A stretch of 64,000 nucleotides of DNA from Zygophlyctis sp. KS116 (Eukaryota; Chytridiomycota), in contig BAAFSQ010000015.1 of the NCBI GenBank assembly GCA_054661495.1, forward strand, positions 1 to 64,000. The letters are read 5' to 3'. A model generated the notes under the pieces. The model did no database searches. It had not been told where the DNA came from and saw only the letters and a list, made by a program, of their open reading frames with translations. The position numbers and the translations under genes were made by a program. Positions 9,821 through 18,543 of the stretch are shown piece by piece. Position 1 is the first letter of the stretch, and each line of letters begins with the position of its first letter.

Positions 9821-12301
9821 ATGATTGAGTTTATGTATATTTTATATTCTCTACTGGCACAATTGATATTTTATCAACAAGAGAGAGGATGGTTGTCTAA
9901 TAATGTCTTGATGTTTATCATATTTACCGCTAGATTTGTAATTGCTCTGATTTCTAGAAAGAAAATGCAAACTTCAGGTTTAGTCATTGCTAAATTGATG
10001 GGGCTTGGCGTTTTGAAATGGATGGAAATTCACTTGTTTTTGGAGGCTTTTAAACTAGGAAATGTTTCAGAAATTCATGCATTTTTAATATTAAGAGTTC
10101 CATTCGAAATTATGATTAATGCTCAAAAAAGTTCATTTAGATCTCTTCTTCTTGCATTGGCGGTTCTGATTAGTACATTACTTACTCCTCTGTTGGAAGA
10201 AAAAATTTGGGGTATATACTTTAATGTAGGATTAATGGCTTTAAATATTGCTATTTCAAAGGCTTTCACTCAAATTGCTAATATAGGTTCTGAAATAGGT
10301 TTTTGGGAAAAGGAAGTTTATATTTCTTTGATTGCCTTGTTAATTTCTTTATTTAAGGGATTTAAAGAATTTGATTTTTCTCTTGAACCGTCAATTAATA
10401 GTTATTTAGTGGGTTTTGGGTTTATAGTTTTGGCATTGGTGATAACTACAAGAAAATCAAGTGTAGAAGGGATTAAATTTTTTTCTTGGGCTTCTTCTCT
10501 TTTAATATCTTGTCTAGGATCAATATTGTTTAAGGATTATAATTCTATATTATTCATATTGTCAACACTGGTTGGTCACTTGATTTGGTTTTTTTATATT
10601 TATGATTCTCAAAGAGGGGATTATGATTTACTACCAGTCTCTGCAAAGAATGTTGGAAAGACAAGTGGTTCTGAAGTTAGTTGGAAAAAATGTATTTTTT
10701 TGCTATTTTTGGAAGTTTTGGTTTTTGCAAATGATATGGGAGCTTTTTCAGGCTTTAATGTGTTAAATGGTAGGATAAGCCAGGCTGATCTAGTAGACAG
10801 TGTCACAGCTGCGTTGGAACAAGGGAATCCTCAATCTTTTGTCATTTCTGATGAACACACTACTGCTAAACAAAATGTGGGAAGTGTTGATCGAGAATCT
10901 GGATCTTTTGTCATTTCTGATGAAGAAAGTGCTAAACAAAATGTTGGAAGTGTTGATCGAGAATCTGAATCTTTTATCGATTATAGTCATTGGAAAAGTA
11001 TACTTTCGTCTCCTGATCAGTCCAAATCAAGTAGCTGTAATGCTATGTATGGCTCAGGCCTTATTGAAAGTTATCAAGGATCAAAGACTAATGTCTGCTC
11101 GTCAAAGGATAAGCACGGGACCAATATAAACTGCTTCTACTATCAAGGTAGAAAGGGTGTATCTGGTGTTGATTTTGAGAGCCTCTGTGAAATTAAAAAC
11201 TTTAAATTAGACCTTGATAAAATATCTAAATTTAAATTTCCTCAAAACCAAAAATTGGATTTTTGGGACATGAATTATATTCTCAAATCAACTCTGGGAA
11301 CATGCAAACTCAACACATCATTGATTAAAGATAAAATACATACTGAACAACCGTCTGCATATTTGCTCAACTCATACTCTAATGATGATAATTTGCAATG
11401 CCACGAATATTTCAATAAGACTATCCTTTTCATTAGTAGATGGGACACCACGAATCAGTATCACGCCACAGAAGATTTTTTGCAGGCATGGGTAACCTTA
11501 CTTGTAGCTGGAATAGATCCTCATAATACTATCGTTGTTAGATTAGACACTAAAAATATGGGACCATTTACTTCCTTTTTCAATAATGCATTATCTGGCA
11601 AACCTTTATCAAAAGAAGAGAAAACTGATAAGAATTTGACTCGGGATATCATCAATATAGTGGACTGGGCAAAGACCAGTAAGTTTTCTTGTTTTTCTCG
11701 TGCAGTATTTGGGATTTTTGCTGTACCATCTCCTGTATCCTTTCAAATGTATCACGAACATCCGAATCCTACATCTTGTGGCACACCTGATACTTCAATT
11801 TTCACCTCTTTCAAAGACTTTATGATCAAATCATTTAATTTTGTTCCAGATTCTAAATTAGAGCCTCGAAAAGAAGTTTATTTGACTTATATATCAAGAA
11901 AAGGATTTTTAAGGGAAATTATTAATGAAGATTATATGCTCAAGAAAATATCTGAAACTGTTTGCCAAAGCCAAAAAGATTGCAAATTAAAAATACAGGT
12001 TTACGATTTTCAAAAGCTCACCTTTTATCAACAAATTTCTATAGCTAGAAACTCTGATATATTACTTGGAATGCATGGTGCTGCTTTAACCTCTAGCATA
12101 TATCTTCCTAATTCTTCTACATTAATAGAGATTGGACACCCTTCTAGATCAGGTAACCAACACTTTCAAAATATAGCCCGGTTTATGGGATTGAAATATC
12201 GGATTCTTGATGGAAATGATCTGCTTTCTGATATATCAATAACAGATATATCAAATGCAGTGAATGAAGAAGTAATTCAGAGACTGCGCCTGTCAGCGTA
12301 G
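9821..12301 (+). CDS. Polytopic membrane domain fused to glycosyltransferase family 61
   Basis: Intronless frame of 826 residues. Residues 1 to about 270 form roughly eight hydrophobic segments with little loop sequence, reminiscent of DMT/nucleotide-sugar-transporter folds, but I see no diagnostic motif. A hydrophilic Ser/Asp-rich stretch with a two-copy repeat follows (10835-10969). The C-terminal about 300 residues match GT61/DUF563: FISRWDTTNQYHATED near its start, a CFSRAVFG segment, YISRKG, and the end signature ILLGMHGAALTSSIYLP. GT61 enzymes transfer xylose, arabinose or GlcNAc in the Golgi or ER and are usually type II proteins with one membrane span. A polytopic N-terminus is unusual; it could supply substrate or be an odd anchor. 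The next gene downstream also looks like a Golgi polysaccharide modifier. Confidence 0.78.
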   Translation: MIEFMYILYSLLAQLIFYQQERGWLSNNVLMFIIFTARFVIALISRKKMQTSGLVIAKLMGLGVLKWMEIHLFLEAFKLGNVSEIHAFLILRVPFEIMINAQKSSFRSLLLALAVLISTLLTPLLEEKIWGIYFNVGLMALNIAISKAFTQIANIGSEIGFWEKEVYISLIALLISLFKGFKEFDFSLEPSINSYLVGFGFIVLALVITTRKSSVEGIKFFSWASSLLISCLGSILFKDYNSILFILSTLVGHLIWFFYIYDSQRGDYDLLPVSAKNVGKTSGSEVSWKKCIFLLFLEVLVFANDMGAFSGFNVLNGRISQADLVDSVTAALEQGNPQSFVISDEHTTAKQNVGSVDRESGSFVISDEESAKQNVGSVDRESESFIDYSHWKSILSSPDQSKSSSCNAMYGSGLIESYQGSKTNVCSSKDKHGTNINCFYYQGRKGVSGVDFESLCEIKNFKLDLDKISKFKFPQNQKLDFWDMNYILKSTLGTCKLNTSLIKDKIHTEQPSAYLLNSYSNDDNLQCHEYFNKTILFISRWDTTNQYHATEDFLQAWVTLLVAGIDPHNTIVVRLDTKNMGPFTSFFNNALSGKPLSKEEKTDKNLTRDIINIVDWAKTSKFSCFSRAVFGIFAVPSPVSFQMYHEHPNPTSCGTPDTSIFTSFKDFMIKSFNFVPDSKLEPRKEVYLTYISRKGFLREIINEDYMLKKISETVCQSQKDCKLKIQVYDFQKLTFYQQISIARNSDILLGMHGAALTSSIYLPNSSTLIEIGHPSRSGNQHFQNIARFMGLKYRILDGNDLLSDISITDISNAVNEEVIQRLRLSA
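10835..10969 (+). repeat. Two-copy coding tandem repeat inside the GT61 gene
   Basis: Copies of 69 nt (10835-10903) and 66 nt (10904-10969) encode SFVISDE...AKQNVGSVDRES twice, and the first bases of a third copy follow. The copies differ by one codon and a few substitutions, so the duplication is recent. It lies in the hydrophilic linker between the membrane part and the transferase domain. Confidence 0.85.
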
Positions 12302-12370
12302 GCTGGTGCGATTCGAGACCTAATTCGGTGAATCGGTGCCGCAGATCTAATAAACTTCAAATATTTTAGC

Positions 12371-13807
12371 ATGATGAACAATTTGAATCTGAGCAAGTTG
12401 GTTTTTATTCTGTGTTTACTATTTTCTTTAATTTGTTTTTGGCTTCAAAAAATTTCATTTCATCCAAGAGGAAACATCGCTGTAAATGGATTGTCCAGAA
12501 CTATGGCGGCTGGATCAGGAACTGGATATGGATCTAGAAAACGTCAGGGGTATGATGGACCTCAATCATCTTGTTATGAACATTCTATGATGGACTTTAA
12601 ACAGATGCCGAATCTTCATAATTCTGATTTACCTGCGGCGTATATGATTGCACCACCGACTGATCATTTCTCAATAGGAACTTTGTGCATGGGAGTATTT
12701 GTATATATTCCACACATATATGGTAAAAATGCTTCTAGCGGTCTCAAAATTGATGATTATCCTCCTGATTCAATTTATTTTGAAATTATAGGAAAAGATT
12801 TCCAAATTATTCCTAAACTAGATTCAAACTATACTGAAATTGATGTTAAAGATGATGGAGTGTTAAGATACTATTATTTGAATGTGGAATTGAGAGATGG
12901 AGAGATTCAATGACGTATTTTAAAGATCCTGAAGATAGAGTTTGGGTTCCTTACAATTGTCGATATGTTCTAATGTCATATTCAGAGTTTACTTCATGCA
13001 TGTCAAAATCAAATAAGCATCTACATTTTTATGGCGATTCAAACATGAGAAGGGCTTTAAAGGCTATTACAACAGGTGGTGCATGGTGTAATACACTTTA
13101 TGATCCCAATTCGCATGAATGTGAATGTTCAGATCAAGATAGAGTACAAGTTCCATACATGGATGAAAGTCAAACGGTAAATTATTTTGGAAATGTTGCC
13201 GGCTCTTCAGGATTTTCTATTCTTTTCGAAAGAGTAAATGGGTTTCAAAGTCAGCAAGGTTCCTTTGATCAAATTTTGAATGCTTCTCATTTGGCTGAAT
13301 CGTTTAATAAGTTTGGATTGAAAGAGATTAGGAAGCCGGATGCTGTTATTTTCAATTTAGGTACGTTGTTATCACCTTTAATTTCCAAGTTAATTGGGAT
13401 GCCGGATTTAATAAATGGGAAAGCTTTCAGACAAATGTAATCAAGATTGTGGAGTCTATGAAATCTACTTATGATGGAATCCCATTGATATTTAGACCTG
13501 GACAATACTTTGAAGGCCGTAAGATTGTATATTTTAAGTCGTAGATGTGGATACTTCAGTTGGATCTGGGCTCCCACGCAGATACTCAAGACTAAGGGTA
13601 GAAGCCTTTAATCAGTTTGCGATCCGTACATTCCAACAGTTTCTTCCAGATCAAATTAAAATCTGGGATATTGCATTGCTCGGAGAAGCCCAATTACCAA
13701 GTATAAAACGTAAGATTCTTCAATGCAATTCCAACCACATGTTTAGAAATGGAATAGATTTAGAAAATCAAGTACTCTTCAACATACTCTGCTCTCAAAA
13801 GTCTTAA
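12371..13807 (+). CDS. PC-esterase/NXPE-like type II membrane protein (putative polysaccharide O-acyl esterase or transferase)
   Basis: An N-terminal membrane anchor (LVFILCLLFSLICFWL) is followed by a lumenal domain. A GDS block appears as LHFYGDSNMRRAL, preceded by WVPYNCRY. Near the end, NHMFRNGIDLENQVLFNILC supplies the conserved His region. These are hallmarks of the PC-esterase/TBL/Cas1p/NXPE group, which attach or remove acyl groups on glycans in the Golgi. Introns at 13361-13389 (29 nt, GTACGT...CCAAG) and 13519-13544 (26 nt) restore the frame downstream and create the WDAGFNKW segment. The join near 12870-12910 is unsettled: either a 35-nt intron (about 12859-12893) or a frameshift is needed, because two frames overlap as ATGA at 12910. 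It follows the GT61 gene by 69 bp on the same strand. Confidence 0.65.
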
Positions 13808-13838
13808 ACTAAAATCATAAGTGTTGCGTTTATCATTT

Positions 13839-14808
13839 TCAAGAAATCTTGCTGACTAAATACATTCCAGAAAGCATCCCTGCCCACCATACCAGTATAG
13901 AACTATTCCCATAAAGAAAATACTGTGGTAATAGAGTTACTGCAGGCCCAGGACACAATCCTCCTAACCCCCAACCTAGGTATTAACTTCAAGAATAATT
14001 AACCTAGACCAAACAAGATTGAACCAAAAATCAATTTAAAATCAACAATAGTTTTATGAGGAAAATTCCATTTTGAGCATGATAAAGGAGCCTGTAAAGC
14101 ACTTGTAATATAGTGATGCAAAAGTAAATTTGGTAATAGCCCAGACGCAAAAACAACTCCCAAAGATGGATCAATTACTTTAAATAACTTGAAATCATAC
14201 AATGCCAATGATAAATTTAAGAATCCCAAAACCTTTTCAGGATAAATCATTCCACCAATTGATAATCCAATTGCAAACACCATCCCTACAAACCAACTTA
14301 CAAAAGCCATATGAAACTTTTTAGAATTATAAAATCCTATAATTGCACCAAAGACTGCTACTAGTAGTAAAATTTGATTATTTTTAGAAATATTTATAGA
14401 GTTTTCATACTCTAAAACATTATTTTGTAAATCATTTATAAAAAAACGAGTCATCATTGCAGTCATCATAAATGTCAAAACTGCAAGAATAGATCTTTTA
14501 GAAAGTCTTGCCATCCCACATAACCCATGTCCACTAGTACATCCATTCCCCATTGTAACTCCAAAACCAACCAAAAACCCACTTAAACTATTAACCCATT
14601 GATTCTGATTTAATTTTATTTCTTGCTGAAAGAAACCGACCGCCCACATTCCACACAAGAAACTTATTTGCCAGAGTTGCCTTTTAAAAATCGCATTATT
14701 AACAATTCCAGAGATACCAACAACTCTTCCATAAAAGACACTAAAAGACAAGACACAGAGCGACAGTAAGCTTCCTCCTATAAAAGAATCCCATAAAAAT
14801 GCCTTCAT
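13839..14808 (-). CDS. YeeE/YedE-type sulfur (thiosulfate-like) transporter
   Basis: Two exons (14004-14808 and 13839-13975) joined across a 28-nt intron give 313 residues with about nine to ten membrane spans. Two pseudo-repeated signature loops are visible: MGNGCTSGHGLCG with two cysteines in the first half and GLGGLCPGPA, created by the splice, in the second half. These match bacterial TsuA/YeeE, in which loop cysteines pass thiosulfate through the membrane. A eukaryotic version with an intron indicates an old acquisition. The substrate is inferred from the family. The gene is divergent from eS27. Confidence 0.82.
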
Positions 14809-14832
14809 CTACTTGATCTATTTACTAGCGGT

Positions 14833-14876
14833 GGACCACTGCCTAGTGCCCAGTGCCCAGCGCCCAGAGCCTAGCG
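14833..14876. repeat. GC-rich imperfect repeat (GTGCCCA units) in a divergent promoter
   Basis: A short run of imperfect copies of the type CTAGTGCCCAGTGCCCAGC and relatives, markedly richer in G+C than the surroundings, lies between the divergent YeeE-type gene and eS27. It may be a regulatory element of the ribosomal protein gene or a slippage product. No known factor site is recognised. Confidence 0.4.
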
Positions 14877-15007
14877 GTTCTCTTATTACTCCTTATTAGA
14901 GTCTTATTCCTCTAGTGCTAAAGTTAGGCTAATGACTGATGTGGCACCAGGTGAATCAAGTTTCAGTGCTAGGCCATTGCCACCGTTGAATCAAAAAAAA
15001 CGATAAA

Positions 15008-15314
15008 ATGACTGTAAGAACTTTCTTTAATTTCCTAGTTGGCTGTTGATCTCTTAAACCCATCTCCTGCTGCAGAAGCTAGATCACATAAACTTAAACG
15101 ATTAGTTCAATCTCCAAATTCATTTTTTATGGATGTGCGTTGTGCTCAGTGTTTTAACATTACCACAATCTTTTCTCATGCACAAACAGTGGTAACTTGT
15201 AATGGATGTTCAACCGTTCTCTGTCAACCAACAGGCGGTAAAGCTAGATTAACTGGTAATTTTTTTAATTTTAAGTGGTTAGAAGGCTGTTCCTTTAGAA
15301 AGAAGGCATCTTAA
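15008..15314 (+). CDS. RPS27: 40S ribosomal protein eS27
   Basis: Three exons give 84 residues, the normal length. Exon 1 is only six nucleotides (ATG ACT). A 25-nt intron (15014-15038) leads to [19 protein letters not shown] second intron of 27 nt (15256-15282) lies in the zinc-ribbon end: removing it turns ARLT plus nine extra residues into [12 protein letters not shown], exactly the family ending. The zinc finger cysteines are CAQC...CNGCSTVLC in total. The protein is a core small-subunit component. The second intron is a multiple of three without a stop codon, so only comparison with the family reveals it. Confidence 0.95.
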
Positions 15315-15332
15315 GAATTTAATTTTCCCCGA

Positions 15333-18300
15333 ATGAGTACAAGTGATGAGTTGCGATACTATTTTACTTCCCTTGAATATGATTATGAGTCTTTTTATGC
15401 TAACCGTCCAGTAATAACTATGACTAAATCTAGTTTTTATTTACATTTCCAAATGCTTCTAGTTTTCAATTAAGTTCAAATGGAAGTTGTAGTTTTAATT
15501 CTACTTTGGATTCTATAACGGTGTCGGCAGGAGGAAGTTTAGATGTGGTTTGTTCTACAGTTGGACTAGTTGTTTTTACAATACTCTCATTATTTGGAAG
15601 AAATACAAGTACAAGTATGTATATTACAATTCATCAAGCTCCATGTTATCAATGGTATTTTGTGGCTTCAAATGCTTTTGAGGAAAATGCAACTACAAAT
15701 TCTAAAAATAATAATGTAAATTTGTTGAGTGATTCTCAATGGTATGCAAGAGCGTGGATTATGGATCTAAATACTGCAAATGAATTAGAATTAAATAATA
15801 CTGCGATAGAACCATCAGATGTAGGATACATTGACTAATTTTAGACTTCTAAACAGTTGACTAGAGGGTACGCGTCGGTGGGACAAGTTCCAGTGATTCA
15901 AGGTTGGGAAAATCTATGTTGTTGGAATGTAGAAATCGATTATTATTCTGAAAAGGCGTATACTTGAAATTACTAAATTTAGATTTTGGAATTTGGGATT
16001 TGAAAATTGGTATCAAGATCAAATTCTTACAGTGACTGGGAATGATGTTACTCTAGTAGGTTGTCAAGTTAAATCAATCCAGCCAAGACTTTATTGGGAA
16101 AAGTTTGATTCAAATTTATTAAAGTCTGCAGTCTCTTTAGCAAATATAGCATCAAATTTCTCAATGTTTACTGAAAAGTGTTACAAGAGTGCTAATATTG
16201 CTTTATCTTCAGTGTATGGGTCTTCTAATTTTGCATTTGCGAATTCAATGGTTTCTAATATGTCAATTTATACAGGATCTCTAAATAGTATTTTATATAG
16301 TGCTGCAATTACAATTAATGGGGTTTTGCTGTTAGGATCTAATGGTTTGGAATTTATGAATAATTCAATCTCAAAAACATTAACTCTAAGTGATTTTCCA
16401 AAAAAATTGCGTTTTGTTGATTACTGTCATTCAAGTAATTTACCAAGCTGGATTTTCTCTGTTGTGACAGCATTTAGTAACACAACTCTGCATATTTCTC
16501 TTGATGGAGGTTATAATTTTGTAAAACAAGTTACATTGAGTCAATTGACTTTTCAAAATAGTGCTAGTGGTGGCTTTATACGTGATGTAACAATACAGCC
16601 TACTTTTAAGAATCTGGCAGTTTTAGTACGTGATGTAACAGGTTTAGATCGTGTTATTACATATGATTTGGAATTTGGGACTATTAAAAATGGATATAAT
16701 TTTACTGGTACAGCAATCGATGCAGGAATTTTAGGTTCTAGTCCTGGACTCAGGGCCTTTTCTTCAGGAGAAATTATTGCATATGGTGACAATCTATTTT
16801 ATAGGTATACCATTTCTTTTTAATTATAGTCCAAATGGAGGCGTGAGCTTTTTCCCATTGGTAGTATCTAAATCAAGCAGTGAATATTTTTCACAAGTAA
16901 CGGATGGTATGGATGGAATATTTGTAGTTCTTACTTCAACCAATAGGTTAGTTTCGATAAGTTACCAACTCAAAGGGTGTTTGTAGGTGATGCAGATATG
17001 ACTTCTCTTACAGAATTGGCAGCAGGGATTCCATATAATGCTGGTATTTTATTCGGTTAATTTCTAGCTGTACATATTGCCTTTGATTTTAAAAATCTGT
17101 TTGTCTATCAGCCGAATGAGTCTGGCCCCCATGTAACTAGGCGCTCAATTCCGATTAAGAATCAGATAATAAGCCCAAAGTATGATTCGTAAAATTTTAA
17201 TGATAGATCTGCTTCTGTAGTGGGAGACACCTGTCCATATTTTAATTTTCAGACAAACTTTACTAGATATTATAATTTAGATATTGGTACCACATTAGTA
17301 GAATTTATCTATAGGAGAATCCGCAAAGTTTTATTTTTCCCTCCTTTTCAGTTCAGAGCTAGAAAACTCGATTGCGGTATTTTTTGGTTATTTACTCTTA
17401 TAGTATGCATTCACCAATCTGAGTTTGATTACTCACTCTCATAACTTTAGTCATATTGGAGGGCCCCCTAGCGTTGCTCAGGCTGGATACGTGGAAATAT
17501 ATCCTGGGAAATCTGCAGAAACAGGAATTGTCGAATTCCGTATGGAGCCGAAACTCTTGAATCTAGCTTGTTCTTCAATGCGCGCTGTAAGATTGCAATT
17601 CCGAATTTATAAAAGTCTGCTACGATCAATGTCGGTTGTCCTCCGTCTAAGACTCTCCACATCATTCCTCCTACTCAGTTTGTGCCTTATCCCCCGACAA
17701 CTCCCAGAATCGATTGGAGTAATTCCCTTGGACACCATGCAGCGCACCCTGCAACAGATTATGATCATCATGAAACACCTACTGCATCTACTGATTGCGA
17801 AAATGCCCCCAGTGTGATAACTCTTAGTCCTGGCTCATGGGTATCAAATTGGTCAGCAGGAACTACTGGTCAGTCGGAGAATGTAAATTTATTGAATAAT
17901 GTTAGGTCATTGCCTACGATTGCTCAAAATATGGTAATCCAATCCGATTATACTATGGTGACCTATTCATGCCCTCTTTTGCCAATTTTAGAGGAGGCGA
18001 ATTTGAGGAATATGTTTACAAAGATATAGCAATCTGGGAAGATTATGGCCAGTCTTCTTTCAGTTTCAATATGACTCAATCTGATGCCGGATGCGTTCAA
18101 GACTCACAATATCTCTCGGATTTTATAACAAATACTACCTCAGATATATCTGAGATTTGGACTCCATCAGTAATTTTTAAACTTAAAATTTAGAATTATG
18201 AAAAGTGCTACGTCGGCAGTAGTCAAACAATTATATCCACAAAGGCATATCCGCTATTGAATGGCACGAATCACAATTCTATCAGATGGGCTGGAGGAAG

Positions 18301-18542
18301 GAATGGATACTACCTATTTTCGGCCCGCGTCATGGATCCTGAACATAGGTATTTTTAAAAACAGTAATGACAGTTTTTGTACTCTTACAGCACATTTTGC
18401 AGTCGAGGTGTATGGTGCTCCACTTTATGCTGGATATCAAGCCGCGATTGTGATAGGAATGATGATAGTGGTTGTAAGCATCCTAGCTGTTTCATACTAT
18501 ATTCAAAGATCAAAACTAGCAAAAAAACAAAAAAATGAATAA
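15333..18542 (+). CDS. CatSper channel auxiliary subunit (beta/gamma/delta/epsilon family)
   Basis: Fourteen exons separated by 13 introns of 23-29 nt (first 15411-15433, last 18349-18373) give 958 residues. The reconstructed ectodomain shows a run of features I associate with CatSper ancillary subunits: HISLDGGYNF in the propeller-like part, ATINVGCPPSKTLHI, YDCSKYGNPIRLYYGDLFMP, the YGQSSFSFNMTQSDAGC block, YPLLNGTNHNSIRW and ARVMDPEHSFCTLT. One membrane span (AAIVIGMMIVVVSILAVSYY) and a short basic tail end the protein. CatSper is the flagellar calcium channel of sperm and of some zoospores; the beta, gamma, delta and epsilon subunits form its extracellular canopy. I cannot decide which of the four is closest. 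No N-terminal signal peptide is visible, and only 18 bp separate the start from eS27, so the 5' end may be incomplete. Confidence 0.75.
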
Positions 18543-18543
18543 T

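Noticed and set aside
12301-12370. tRNA-like stretch GATTCGAGACCTAATTCGG behind the GT61 gene
   Set aside because: A TTCGA-like loop is present but no acceptor or anticodon stem can be paired.
17056-17067. Apparent 12-nt intron GTTAATTTCTAG in the CatSper-subunit gene
   Set aside because: A 24-nt intron with the same acceptor (17044-17067) gives an equally good frame and fits the local size range.
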